Shown: positions 52,682 to 61,508 of the stretch, one piece after another
Numbering within the stretch: position 1 is the first letter of the stretch
How the letters are laid out: each line of letters begins with the position of its first letter
From: Ciceribacter sp. T2.26MG-112.2
GTDB lineage: Bacteria > Pseudomonadota > Alphaproteobacteria > Rhizobiales > Rhizobiaceae
Assembly (NCBI RefSeq): GCF_900492205.1
Contig: NZ_UEYQ01000014.1
Location: forward strand, 25,108 to 89,107
DNA: 64,000 nucleotides
Direction: 5' to 3'
Translations under genes and position numbers: made by a program
The notes under the pieces: generated by a model
What the model was told of the DNA's origin: nothing
Databases searched by the model: none
What the model saw: the letters and a program-made list of their open reading frames with translations, nothing else

Positions 52682-53422
52682 TCAATCGGGCCAGCTGATC
52701 GCGCCAAATCCCGGCAGCTTGAGCGCTGGCTGCTGGAAATCCAGCCCCGCCACCAGCCCGAGAAGATTGACCTCGAGCCCGCTGCGGGCCCCGAGCGAAA
52801 GCCCGGCCAGCCCGCCGAGGCTCAAATGAAGGTCGCGGCCGTCGCTGTCGAGCGCATAGAAGGCCCCGTTCGGCAAATAGTCGCGGCCGACCGCATCCGG
52901 CGGCAGAACCGCCCCCAGTTCCGGCACGGAACGCAGCACATGGGCGACAAACGTATTCGAGTTCGGCCCCGGATAGATCCGGTAGCCGCCGGGCTCGCCA
53001 TGCGGATAGCTGGCGATCGCCGCCTCCACCTTCGGGATCGGCCGCTCGGCCTCGAGGCCTTTCACCGAGGTGACGAGGCGCGGCGGATTGGAATACCAGT
53101 AGCCGTCCGGCGGCCGATGATTGCGACGGATCGGCGCGCCCCAGCCAACCTTGTCATAGCGCTGATACTGGCCGTTCTTCTGCTTGGTGACGATCCAGGC
53201 ATGGCTGGCGACCGAACCCTTCATGCCGCCCGTCATGGCCGAAAAGACATGGATCGCGGCTTGCCGGGTCTCCTCCGCCTTCGGCAGGATGCCGGCCGAT
53301 CCCCAGTCCGCCTCGTTCCATCGCGCCGGCCGGTCCTTGGCCGCCCACAGCCCCGCCGACACCAGGGTCGGCAGGACAAAGACAAGGGCCAGCATGGTGA
53401 GCAGGCGCAGCATGGTTTTCAA
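52682..53422 (-). CDS. DUF3750 family exported/membrane-anchored protein
   Basis: A 246-residue protein with an N-terminal hydrophobic signal or anchor (KTMLRLLTMLALVFVLPTLV). The body carries the family features ASHAWIVTKQKNGQYQRYDKVGWG, a YHGEPGGYRIYPGPNSNTF-like stretch (actual start SYPHGEPGGYRI) and FVAHVLRSVPEL. The TTG at 53422 is chosen because GAGG lies 7 bases upstream; ATG 53413 is the alternative. Function unknown. Divergent from the asparaginase gene. Confidence 0.8.
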   Translation of the reverse strand: MKTMLRLLTMLALVFVLPTLVSAGLWAAKDRPARWNEADWGSAGILPKAEETRQAAIHVFSAMTGGMKGSVASHAWIVTKQKNGQYQRYDKVGWGAPIRRNHRPPDGYWYSNPPRLVTSVKGLEAERPIPKVEAAIASYPHGEPGGYRIYPGPNSNTFVAHVLRSVPELGAVLPPDAVGRDYLPNGAFYALDSDGRDLHLSLGGLAGLSLGARSGLEVNLLGLVAGLDFQQPALKLPGFGAISWPD

Positions 53423-53494
53423 TCGCGGACCTCGTGCATCGGGCGTCTGTTTGCGCTATGAGCCGGAGACAATCCGGAATTTTTGAGGCGAGCC

Positions 53495-54502
53495 ATGAAC
53501 AATCCGATCACCGTTGAAGTCACCCGCGGTAAACTTGTCGAGAGCCGCCATCGCGGCCTGGCCGTCGTCACCGATGGCGACGGCGCCATCGTCTTTTCCG
53601 CCGGCGATGTCGATGCGGTGACCTTTCCCCGCTCGGCCTGCAAGGCGATGCAGGCCCTGCCGCTCGTCGAAAGCGGCGCGGCCGACGCCTATGGTTTCGG
53701 GATGAAGGAACTGGCGCTCGCCTGCTCCTCGCATTCCGGCGAGGACGAGCATGTGGCACTCGCCGCCTCGATGCTGAAGGCCGCCGGGCGCGATGAAAGC
53801 GTGCTCGAATGCGGCGCCCACTGGTCGTTCGAACAGCCGGTGCTGATCCACCAGGCCCGCACGCTGGAAAAGCCGACCGCGCTTCACAACAACTGCTCGG
53901 GCAAGCATTCCGGCTTCGTCTGCGCCTGCTGCCATTCGGGCGAGGATCCGCGCGGCTATGCCGGCTACGACCATCCGCTGCAGGCGGAAATCCGCGGCAT
54001 CATGGAAAGCCTGACGGGCACGCCGCTTGGCCGCGACAATTGCGGCACCGACGGCTGCTCGATCCCGACCTATGCCGTGCCGCTCGTTTCGCTTGCCCGC
54101 GGTTTTGGCAAGATGGCGACCGGCAAGGGGCTGGAGCCGGTCCGGGCGGCGGCGTCAAAGCGCCTGATCGCGGCCTGCATGGCCGAGCCCTTCTACGTCG
54201 CCGGCACGAAGCGCTTCTGCACCCGGCTGATGCAGGTGGCGCCCGGCAAAATCTTCGCCAAGACCGGCGCCGAAGGCGTATTCTGTGCGCTCCTGCCGGA
54301 AAAGGGCCTGTCCTTTGCCGTCAAATGCGAGGACGGCACCACTCGCGCCGCCGAGAGCATGATCGCCGCCCTGCTGGCCCGCCATTTCGACAAGGAAACG
54401 CCCGAGCACGCCGCGCTGATGGCCATGGCCAACCACTCCATGCGCAACTGGATCGGCCTGCATGTGGGGGATGTGCGGGTGACGGATGTGATGTTTGGGT
54501 GA
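53495..54502 (+). CDS. L-asparaginase, Rhizobium etli type (ReAV-like)
   Basis: A 335-residue cytoplasmic enzyme of the asparaginase II family found in rhizobia, unrelated to the E. coli enzymes. Residues S47-x2-K50 (RSACKAM), S79, C134 and K137 (NNCSGKHSG), and C188 (GTDGCSIP) sit one position before those described for the R. etli enzyme (S48/K51, S80, C135/K138, C189), so the Ser-Lys tandem and the zinc-site Cys/Lys look intact. It hydrolyses asparagine to aspartate and ammonia. GAGGCGAG precedes the ATG. The divergent DUF3750 gene seems unrelated. Confidence 0.9.
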   Translation: MNNPITVEVTRGKLVESRHRGLAVVTDGDGAIVFSAGDVDAVTFPRSACKAMQALPLVESGAADAYGFGMKELALACSSHSGEDEHVALAASMLKAAGRDESVLECGAHWSFEQPVLIHQARTLEKPTALHNNCSGKHSGFVCACCHSGEDPRGYAGYDHPLQAEIRGIMESLTGTPLGRDNCGTDGCSIPTYAVPLVSLARGFGKMATGKGLEPVRAAASKRLIAACMAEPFYVAGTKRFCTRLMQVAPGKIFAKTGAEGVFCALLPEKGLSFAVKCEDGTTRAAESMIAALLARHFDKETPEHAALMAMANHSMRNWIGLHVGDVRVTDVMFG

Positions 54503-54543
54503 GGTTTTGTCTGTCGGCCTTGGCCGGTGGCCTTCTCCGATTG

Positions 54544-54656
54544 CCCCTCACCCTAACCCTCTCCCCGTGAACGGGGAGAGGGGATGATCGACAGGCGGTG
54601 CCGCATGTCCCTTCTCCCCGTTTACGGGGAGAAGGTGGCGGCAGCCGGATGAGGGG
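54544..54656. repeat. RIME-like palindromic intergenic repeat, copy 3
   Basis: A 113-bp mosaic from CCCCTCACCCTAACCC to GGCAGCCGGATGAGGGG, in the same orientation as the copy at 50211. Its hairpin loops (GTGAAC, GTTTAC) have drifted symmetrically. It lies between convergent asparaginase and SDR genes. Confidence 0.8.
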
Positions 54657-54763
54657 CTGCCTTTCAGCAATCTGTCGGCATTTTACCCGGGATTTTTTCG
54701 GGCAAGCTCGGACGGCCCTGCATCCAGGACGGTTCGCCGTTTTCTCGTCGGAGCCACTCGCAG

Positions 54764-55513
54764 TTATCCCGCAAGGGCAACCGCATCGGCGCCCGCCGGG
54801 ATGCGCATCGGCGAGCCGGGATCGGTCGCGGCGCACCAGATGGCCTCGGCCACATCGTCCGCTTGGGTGATTTCCGTTTCCATCTGTCCTTCCCATCCGG
54901 CGAACACGGACTGGACCACCGACGCATAGGCCTCTGGGAAACCGCCGTGTTGCTGGATCCTTGATCGCGCCGTGTCGCCGAAGCTGGTTGCCGGCGCGCG
55001 GCCGGGCAGGACGATCTTCATGCGCACGTCGAAGGGCCCGAGTTCCAGCGCAGCAGCCTCTGTGAAGGCATTCACGGCGGCCTTGCTCGCCGTGTAGACC
55101 GACAGCAGCGGCAGGGGCATCAGCGTCACGCTCGACGTCACGTTGATGACGACCCCTTGCCTGCGCTCCCGGAACTGCGGCAGGACCGCCTGCGTCATCG
55201 CGATGGTGCCCAAGCTGTTCGTTTCGAAGAGATCGCGCACGATGTCCATCGGCGTTCCCTCGACAGCATTCATCCAGCCTATGCCGGCATTATTTACCAG
55301 AACGTCGATCGGACCGGCTGCCTTGACTGCCTTGCGGATGCTGTCGACGTCCGTCACGTCGAGAGCCAGGATGTCGAGATTTTCCGAGACGGGCAGAATA
55401 TCCGCGCGCGGCGTGCGCATCGTCGCCACGACCCTCCAGCCCCTGTCGAGGAAGAGTTTCGCAGTCTCCAGTCCGAACCCGGAGGAGGCGCCGGTAATGA
55501 GAACGGTCTTCAT
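54764..55513 (-). CDS. Short-chain dehydrogenase/reductase
   Basis: A 249-residue classical SDR: cofactor motif TGASSGFG, NNAG at ~86-90, the catalytic Ser in VTSSVTLMP, then YTASK with Tyr and Lys. After the active site PGRAPATSF resembles the usual PG segment. It oxidises or reduces an unknown alcohol/ketone with NAD(P). AAGGAAAAG lies before the ATG at 55513. Divergent from an AraC regulator, which probably controls it. Confidence 0.9.
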   Translation of the reverse strand: MKTVLITGASSGFGLETAKLFLDRGWRVVATMRTPRADILPVSENLDILALDVTDVDSIRKAVKAAGPIDVLVNNAGIGWMNAVEGTPMDIVRDLFETNSLGTIAMTQAVLPQFRERRQGVVINVTSSVTLMPLPLLSVYTASKAAVNAFTEAAALELGPFDVRMKIVLPGRAPATSFGDTARSRIQQHGGFPEAYASVVQSVFAGWEGQMETEITQADDVAEAIWCAATDPGSPMRIPAGADAVALAG

Positions 55514-55574
55514 GCTTCTTTTCCTTAATTGATTTCGGATGAAAGAAGGGTAGATCGTTCTGATGATGCGATAC

Positions 55575-55600
55575 ATAATGCATGATCCATAAAGCATTAT
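55575..55600. promoter_or_regulatory. Inverted repeat between SDR and AraC genes
   Basis: ATAATGC-N12-GCATTAT lies in the 99-bp divergent spacer, 12 bp before the AraC start, and could be the AraC-family protein's binding site; its nearness to the start favours autorepression. Confidence 0.5.
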
Positions 55601-55612
55601 CAGGAGTGTCGT

Positions 55613-56518
55613 TTGAGCGATCCGCTTGCCGAGATGGTCACATTGCTGCAGCCGAGCGCGGGCTTATCCAAAGCGGTCAGCGGAGGCGGTGTCTGGAGCG
55701 TTATCCGCGACGGGCCGGGGAACCCGTTCTATTGTGTGATGCTCGAGGGCGCGTCCCGCCTTGCGGTGGAAGCCGAGGCCCCGGTAGAGCTGCGCGCGGG
55801 TGATTTCGTGCTCGTTCCCGGCATGTGCAACTTCACCATGTCGGGGAGCGGAGAGACGCTGGACGAGACGCTCGATCCGCGCACGGTCACCCGGCTTCCG
55901 GGTGAGATCAGGCATGGCGATCCCGATGCGCCCGCCAATGCGCGGCTGCTGGTCGGCCATTTCTCCTTCGGATCGCCGGATGCGGAACTGCTACTGTCCC
56001 TGCTGCCGAGGTTCTTTCATGTCCGCGGAGACGAAAGGCTGTCGGCCCTCGTCGGGCTCGTGACCGATGAAGCCCGTAACGAAAGGCCGGCGCGAGAGAT
56101 AATCCTCGCCCGGTTGCTGGAAGTGCTGTTGCTGGAGACCCTGCGCTCTACCTCGGGTGAGACCGTCCGCTACGGCATCCTGCGCGGTCTCGGCGACGAA
56201 CGCCTCGCGCCCGTCATCCGCCTGCTGCACGAACATCCGACCCGTGAATGGACGATGGAGCAACTGGCGGGAGAAGCCGCACTCTCCCGGTCCGCATTCT
56301 TCAAGCGCTTCCGCCGTGCGATGGGCGTGGCGCCTATGGAATACCTGATTTCCTGGCGGATGGCGCTGGCGAGAAACCTCCTCATGAAGGGCAATATAGG
56401 CATTCAGGAAATCGCCGAACGGGTCGGCTATCGTTCGGCCAGTGCCTTCAGCACCGCCTTCACCCGCTTCGTCGGGCTTCCGCCATCGCGATATGCTGCG
56501 AGCGGAGCCGCCCCGTGA
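55613..56518 (+). CDS. AraC family regulator with N-terminal cupin (AraC_binding / cupin_6) domain
   Basis: A 301-residue regulator. The N-terminal cupin sensor (~1-170) has ELRAGDFVLVPGMCNFTMSG. The C-terminal pair of helix-turn-helix motifs (~200-295) includes MEQLAGEAALSRSAFFKRFR and IQEIAERVGYRSASAFSTAF. It starts at TTG 55613, which has CAGGAG six bases upstream; no ATG nearby is better. Divergent from the SDR gene, a frequent pairing (detoxification or catabolic regulators). Confidence 0.88.
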   Translation: MSDPLAEMVTLLQPSAGLSKAVSGGGVWSVIRDGPGNPFYCVMLEGASRLAVEAEAPVELRAGDFVLVPGMCNFTMSGSGETLDETLDPRTVTRLPGEIRHGDPDAPANARLLVGHFSFGSPDAELLLSLLPRFFHVRGDERLSALVGLVTDEARNERPAREIILARLLEVLLLETLRSTSGETVRYGILRGLGDERLAPVIRLLHEHPTREWTMEQLAGEAALSRSAFFKRFRRAMGVAPMEYLISWRMALARNLLMKGNIGIQEIAERVGYRSASAFSTAFTRFVGLPPSRYAASGAAP

Positions 56519-56531
56519 CGCCGGTCGCTGA

Positions 56532-57287
56532 TCATCCCTCGATCACCGCCACCCCCGCCTCGCGATAGGCTACCAATCTCTCCGCCGCGATCCCGGCCGG
56601 CACGATCAGCCCGGTGATCGCATCGAGCGGCGCGATGCGGCAGGGGGAGACGGCGTCGAGCTTGGCCGCCGTCACCGCCACATAGGTCTCGACGCTGGCG
56701 GACAGAATGTGCCGCTTGATCGTCGCCTCCTCGAAATCGCCGGTCGACAGCCCGTGGCGCGGATGTGCGGCGGTGACGCCGAGGAAGAAGATGTCGGGCC
56801 GGATGGCGTCGATCGCCTGCATGGCCGCGGCCCCGACCGAAACCATGGAATGGCGGTAGAGCCGGCCGCCGATCAGGATGACCTCGACCAGCGGGTGATG
56901 CTCGAGTTCGGCGGCGATGGTCGGTGAATGGGTGGCAACGGTAAGCGCCGAGTCGCGCCGCAAATGTCGCACGATCTCGGCCGTCGTCGTGCCGCCGTCG
57001 AGGAACACCATCTGGCCCGGACGGATAAGGGCCGCCGCCCTGGCGCCGAGCGCCGCCTTCTCCGCATGGGCAACGCCACGCCGGAGACCGAGGTCCGGCA
57101 GGTCTGGCGCGACCGGCAGCGCCCCGCCATGCACCCGTTTGAGCAGCCCCTGGGCCGCCATGTCGCGCATGTCGCGGCGGATCGTGTCCTCGGATACGTC
57201 GAGTTCGCGCGCAAGCGCGCCGGCGAGCGCCTGGCCCTCCCGCCGCAGCGTTTCGAGGATGTGGGTTCTACGCTGGCTGCCGAGCAT
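56532..57287 (-). CDS. DeoR family sugar-type regulator
   Basis: A 251-residue repressor: N-terminal helix-turn-helix (LGSQRRTHILETLRREG, then ELDVSEDTIRRDMRDMAAQG) and the DeoR sensor domain with FLDGGTTTAEIVRHL and a C-terminal DAITGLIVP. Family members bind sugar phosphates or similar metabolites. The ATG at 57287 matches the family start. Divergent from the DUF4406 gene at 57417, and the spacer holds 30-bp-spaced TGCACGAAT repeats that may be its operator. Confidence 0.88.
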   Translation of the reverse strand: MLGSQRRTHILETLRREGQALAGALARELDVSEDTIRRDMRDMAAQGLLKRVHGGALPVAPDLPDLGLRRGVAHAEKAALGARAAALIRPGQMVFLDGGTTTAEIVRHLRRDSALTVATHSPTIAAELEHHPLVEVILIGGRLYRHSMVSVGAAAMQAIDAIRPDIFFLGVTAAHPRHGLSTGDFEEATIKRHILSASVETYVAVTAAKLDAVSPCRIAPLDAITGLIVPAGIAAERLVAYREAGVAVIEG

Positions 57288-57297
57288 TGCACGTTCC

Positions 57298-57336
57298 TGC
57301 ACGAATGGTCCCAATGATTCACGATAATGCACGAAT
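57298..57336. promoter_or_regulatory. Direct repeats TGCACGAAT, candidate DeoR operator
   Basis: TGCACGAAT occurs at 57298-57306 and 57328-57336, a 30-bp period (three helical turns), with a related GATTCACGA at 57316-57324 and GATTCG at 57338-57343. All lie between the DeoR ATG (57287) and the DUF4406 start. DeoR repressors often bind such spaced repeats. Confidence 0.5.
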
Positions 57337-57416
57337 AGATTCGACATGCCAGCATAAACACGCAAATGTCGGCAAGCCTGCAGGAGGCAGGCGGAAGAAA
57401 CCATGGGAGACAAGAC

Positions 57417-57773
57417 ATGCTGATACTGATTGCCGGCCCCTATCGCTCCGGCACCGGCGACGATCCGGTGAAGATGGCGGAGAACCTGAAACGGCTGGAA
57501 GCGCCGTCGTACGCGCTGTTCAAGGCGGGGCACGTGCCAATGATCGGCGAATGGGTGGCGCTGCCGGTCTGGCATGCGGCCGGCGGAAAGACGATCGGCG
57601 ACGACCTCTACGAGGAGATTTTCCACCCGGTGGCGGGCCGCCTCCTGCAATTGTGCGAAGGCGTGCTGCGCCTGCCCGGGGCCTCGAAGGGTGCCGACAA
57701 CGACGTGCGCATCGCCACCGAGCGCGGCATTCCGGTCTGGTACCGGCTGGAGGACGTGCCCGGCTGCGCCTGA
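57417..57773 (+). CDS. DUF4406 family protein (nucleoside deoxyribosyltransferase-like)
   Basis: A 118-residue single-domain protein beginning MLILIAGPYRSGTGDDPVKM. The GPYRSG loop and the later GADNDVRIATERGIPVWY match DUF4406, related in fold to nucleoside 2-deoxyribosyltransferases. Whether it is an enzyme is not known. The ATG at 57417 has GGGAG upstream. Divergence from a DeoR regulator hints at a role in nucleoside or sugar metabolism. Confidence 0.75.
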   Translation: MLILIAGPYRSGTGDDPVKMAENLKRLEAPSYALFKAGHVPMIGEWVALPVWHAAGGKTIGDDLYEEIFHPVAGRLLQLCEGVLRLPGASKGADNDVRIATERGIPVWYRLEDVPGCA

Positions 57774-57880
57774 ACCGGCCCGCTCGTGATGACGACCCAT
57801 CGGGTGCGCCCCTCCGCGTCAGGGGGAGAGGCGCCCATTCCGGCATCCGAACCGCGCTGCGGCGGCCCCGGCGGAAGGCC

Positions 57881-58300
57881 TCACACGGCAAAGATCGCCG
57901 CGTCGTCGTTGAAGGCCTTGAACTCCAGCGCATTGCCGGAGGGGTCGAAGATGAACATGGTGCGCTGTTCGCCGGCCTGTCCCTCGAAGCGCAGCTTGGG
58001 CTTCAGACCCCAGCGCGTGTCCGGGTCGGCGTCCAGCCGTTTGACCAGCGCCAGGAAATCCTCCATGGCGAGGATCACGCCGAAATGCGGAATCGGCACC
58101 GTATCGCCGTCGACCGCGCCGCTTGCCGTGTCCTTGGGCATTTCCGCTCTCAGATGCGCCGACATCTGGTGACCGAACAGGTCGAAGTCGATCCATTTGC
58201 CGGGGCTTTCGCGGCCGATGCGGCAGCCGAGCACCGTGCCGTAGAAACGCCGCGTCGCCTCGATGTCAGTGATGGGAAAGGCCAGATGGAAGGGTCGCAT
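57881..58300 (-). CDS. VOC (glyoxalase/bleomycin-resistance/dioxygenase) family protein
   Basis: A 139-residue protein beginning MRPFHLAFPITDIEATRRFY, the first beta-alpha-beta motif of the VOC fold with His5, and a second half containing HFGVILAMEDFLALV and ending MFIFDPSGNALEFKAF. The metal-ligand pattern (H5, H72, E~130) fits a metal-dependent member. Substrate unknown. GAGGAG lies 5-6 bases before the ATG at 58300. Confidence 0.85.
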   Translation of the reverse strand: MRPFHLAFPITDIEATRRFYGTVLGCRIGRESPGKWIDFDLFGHQMSAHLRAEMPKDTASGAVDGDTVPIPHFGVILAMEDFLALVKRLDADPDTRWGLKPKLRFEGQAGEQRTMFIFDPSGNALEFKAFNDDAAIFAV

Positions 58301-58490
58301 GGGGTCTCCTCGATTTTCTTGTCTGTCCAGACTAGCGCGATCCGCACGGCGCGCAAGCCGGCACACCCCGGCAAGGGCGCCCCGGCGCCGCTTCGCAATT
58401 GACAATTGCATGTTGCGATGCACAATCAATGCCATCGACCGCAGCGACGATGGGCGCCAGGCCCGGCCGGGATGTGCACGAGGTGCGTGT

Positions 58491-58706
58491 ATGAGCAGGA
58501 TGACGCTTTCGTCGCGTGAGATCGCGGCGGTGGATTATGATCCGAACGCCTTGCGGCTCGAGGTTGAGCTGCGCAAGGGCGGCGTCTACGAGATCCTCGG
58601 CGTGCCCGAGGCCATCTACCAGACCCTCATCACCTCGCAATCGCCCGGCACCTATTATCACCTGCATATCCGCAAGGGCGGCTACCGGATGACGCAGCTG
58701 CGCTGA
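58491..58706 (+). CDS. KTSC domain protein
   Basis: A 71-residue protein made almost wholly of the KTSC domain: SSREIAAVDYDPNALRLEV, then GGVYEILGVPEAIYQTLI and a final IRKGGYRMTQL. The domain is named after lysyl-tRNA synthetase C-terminal relatives and its function is uncertain. ACGAGG precedes the ATG at 58491; a second ATG lies 9 bp on. Confidence 0.8.
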   Translation: MSRMTLSSREIAAVDYDPNALRLEVELRKGGVYEILGVPEAIYQTLITSQSPGTYYHLHIRKGGYRMTQLR

Positions 58707-58765
58707 GGCGGTTGCTGACCGCCGCTGGGCGGGGCGCAAGCTGGCAAACCCGCCCAGCGCCCTTC

Positions 58766-59425
58766 TCACTCCTGCTCATCGAGACGCGCCTGCCACATCG
58801 CCTTGAAGGCGGGGCGCTCATGGCAGCGTTTCAGCCAGGCCGAAAGATGGGGAAAGGGCTCGAGCGCCGGCGCATAGGGCTCAACATAGCGCACCACTTC
58901 GGCGAGGTTGAGATCGGCCACGGTGAAGCGTCCGCCGACGGCATAGTCGTTTCCGGCGAAATGCTGTTCCAGCACGCCGAACGGCCGCTTCAGGAGGCGC
59001 GAAGCGACGTCCGCCTCCGCCTGTCCCGCCTCGGTGGCAAGCCGACCCTGCGCATTAGCCATGGAGATCTTCAGCGCATTGGCTTCCATCTCCGACACCG
59101 CGAAGAACGACCACTGGGTGATCATCGCGTCCTCGGCAAGGTCCCTGGGCGCCAGCGGCCCGCCATGCTTCTTGGCGAGATAGAGGTTGATCGCCATGCT
59201 CTCGTAGAGCCGCAGACCGTCGTCGTCGATCGCCGGGATCGCCCCCATCGGATTGATGGCGAGGAATTCCGGCGAGCGGGTATTGGTCCTCACACCCGGC
59301 GCCATCGGGTCGGCGAGCTTGTAGGCCTGGAGGATCGGCACGTGCTCGAACGTCAGCCCGAGCTCGCCGGCAAGCCAGAGCGTGCGCGTCGCCCGCGACT
59401 TGTAGACGCCATAGATCTTCAGCAT
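58766..59425 (-). CDS. Glutathione S-transferase family protein
   Basis: A 219-residue cytosolic GST. The N-terminal domain begins MLKIYGVYKSRATRTLW, with NPMGAIPAIDDDGLRLYESM giving the cis-Pro and glutathione gamma-glutamyl site. The C-terminal helical domain contains GGRFTVADLNLAEV. It differs from the beta-class-like GST at 9510 in lacking the CSM motif (VYKSRA instead). Role unknown. Confidence 0.88.
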   Translation of the reverse strand: MLKIYGVYKSRATRTLWLAGELGLTFEHVPILQAYKLADPMAPGVRTNTRSPEFLAINPMGAIPAIDDDGLRLYESMAINLYLAKKHGGPLAPRDLAEDAMITQWSFFAVSEMEANALKISMANAQGRLATEAGQAEADVASRLLKRPFGVLEQHFAGNDYAVGGRFTVADLNLAEVVRYVEPYAPALEPFPHLSAWLKRCHERPAFKAMWQARLDEQE

Positions 59426-59548
59426 GAAAGGAACCCTCCGATTGATTTGCCGGAAGGCTATCGGTCGAACATGGCGATGAGAAGCCGCGGATCGCTGATC
59501 CGGCCATGAATTTCGCTGATGGTCGAAAGCGCCGAGGAAAGTGCCGTC

Positions 59549-61375
59549 TCAGCCGGCGGCGCTGAGCGGGGCTTCGTTTTCGCCAAGCGGCGTACCGATG
59601 ACGCGGCCCTCCTTGAGCAGCGTCGAAATGGCCGTACAGTCGATCGCCCGCGCGTAGAGATAGCCTTGGGCATAGGTACAGCCCAGCCAGTACAGCGTCT
59701 CGGCCTGTTCCGCGGTCTCGACGCCTTCGGCAACGACGCCGATGCCAAGGCCCCGCGCAATGTCGATCAGCCCCTTGATGATGACGGCGCCGCGCTGGTC
59801 ATTGACCATGCGCTGGACGAAGCACTTGTCAATCTTGACGATGTCGACCGGGACGGTGAGCAGATGGGTGAGCGAGGCATAACCGGTGCCGAAATCGTCG
59901 AGCGCGACGCTCATGCCGGCCGCCCGCAGTTCGCGGATCTGCCCGGCGACGATCTGGTCGCGCTGGTCGAGATAAACGCTTTCGGTTACCTCCAGGGTAA
60001 CCTTCCGCAAGGGGATGCCCGCTTCGTTGAATTGGCTCGCCACCCTTTCGGCAAGGCCCGGTCGGTAGAAGTCAGCCGCCGACAGGTTGACGCTGACCCG
60101 GCCGAAATCGATCCCCGCATCCATCCAGCGCCGCGTGTCGGCCGCGACATTGCCGAGCATTCGCCGCGTCAGTTCGAAGGCGATGTTGACGTCCTTGGTC
60201 GCCTCGTGGAAATGCGCCGCCGACAGGATTTCGCCGCTTCGCGTCTTCATCCGGCAAAGCGCCTCGAGATTGGCGACCCGGCCGGTCGCAAGCTCGACGA
60301 TCGGCTGGTAATAGGCTTCGATACGGTTCTCGCGCAGCGCTTCCGTGACGTCCTGGATGGCGCGGAACCGCTTGACGATCGCGGTGCCCAGCCCCGGCAC
60401 GTATTCGATGTAGTTTCCGCGTGCCCGTTCCTTGGCGTGGTAGAGCGCATAATCGGCGTTCTGGCGCACCTGCTCGGCGCTGTCGCCGGCCATGGCCACG
60501 GCGCCGCCGAGGGTGACCGACGGATAGATCACATGGTCGAAGCATGTGCAGGGGCGCCGGACCGCGTCCAGCACGCGCGCGGCGATGGCAGAGAGATCCC
60601 TGCTCGCCTCGCCGGTCACGATGATGGCGAATTCGTCGCCGCCGAGGCGAAAGCTCATGCCCGGCTCGCCGATGGAGGCGATCCTGGCCGCCACGGTGCA
60701 GATCAGGTCGTCGCCGGCCCGGTGGCCGAAAGTGTCGTTGACCAGCTTCAGATTGTCGACATCGCCGAGCAGCACGCCCCAAGGCGCGCCGGCCTTGTCC
60801 TGCGCGGCAATCACGTCGTTGAACCGGCCGCGATTGGGCAATTGCGTCAGTGCGTCGGTCTCCGCCAGCCTTTGCCGTTCGGTGACGCGCTGGTCGCGCT
60901 CGATGGCGATGGCGCAGAGGTGGACGCAGGCATCGACGATCTTCTGCTCGAACTCGGAGGGGCCGCGCGGCGTGCGGAAATAGAAAGCGAAGGTGCCGAG
61001 CACCTTGCCCGAACCGATGATCGGCGTCGACCAGCAGGCGGCGAGCCCGAGCGGAAGCGCATAGTGCTTGAAATCGGCCCAGAACGGGTGGGTGGCGATA
61101 TCGGTGACGGTCACCGGGCTTCCGGTAAAGGCGGCGGTGCCGCACGAACCGACGCCGGGACCGATGGCCGTGCCGTCCAGCGCCGCTGCATAGGCCTTGG
61201 GAAGCGAGGGTCCGGAGAGGTGCCGCAGCCGCTTCTGCGCATCGATGACCAGGACAGAGCAGACGATGTCGGGTACGGTCTGCTCGACTGTGCGGCACAA
61301 CAGATCGACGGTCTCGCCCAGCGATTGGCCGGTGGCGATCATTTCGAGAATCTTGTTCTGCAGTTGTGTCAGCAT
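59549..61375 (-). CDS. GAF-GGDEF-EAL cyclic-di-GMP protein
   Basis: A 608-residue soluble protein: a GAF sensor (~20-155, with GVGSCGTAAFTGSPV), a GGDEF domain (~165-335) with an intact RLGGDEF core, and an EAL domain (~350-600) with LEALCR, VTES, ALDDFGTGYASL and VKID plus AEGVE. Both catalytic centres look complete, so it could make and break c-di-GMP, switched through the GAF ligand. Start at ATG 61375. It is isolated, with no response-regulator partner. Confidence 0.93.
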   Translation of the reverse strand: MLTQLQNKILEMIATGQSLGETVDLLCRTVEQTVPDIVCSVLVIDAQKRLRHLSGPSLPKAYAAALDGTAIGPGVGSCGTAAFTGSPVTVTDIATHPFWADFKHYALPLGLAACWSTPIIGSGKVLGTFAFYFRTPRGPSEFEQKIVDACVHLCAIAIERDQRVTERQRLAETDALTQLPNRGRFNDVIAAQDKAGAPWGVLLGDVDNLKLVNDTFGHRAGDDLICTVAARIASIGEPGMSFRLGGDEFAIIVTGEASRDLSAIAARVLDAVRRPCTCFDHVIYPSVTLGGAVAMAGDSAEQVRQNADYALYHAKERARGNYIEYVPGLGTAIVKRFRAIQDVTEALRENRIEAYYQPIVELATGRVANLEALCRMKTRSGEILSAAHFHEATKDVNIAFELTRRMLGNVAADTRRWMDAGIDFGRVSVNLSAADFYRPGLAERVASQFNEAGIPLRKVTLEVTESVYLDQRDQIVAGQIRELRAAGMSVALDDFGTGYASLTHLLTVPVDIVKIDKCFVQRMVNDQRGAVIIKGLIDIARGLGIGVVAEGVETAEQAETLYWLGCTYAQGYLYARAIDCTAISTLLKEGRVIGTPLGENEAPLSAAG

Positions 61376-61508
61376 CGTTGTGCGCGGTTCCCGTGTATCG
61401 TCAATGAAAGCACGCAGGCCTTAAATACTTGTTACGGAAAACCTAAAATAGCGATGCAACCACCAATCCGGTGGCCGCGCCCGAGAGGCAATCGCCCCGG
61501 CGGTCGCC

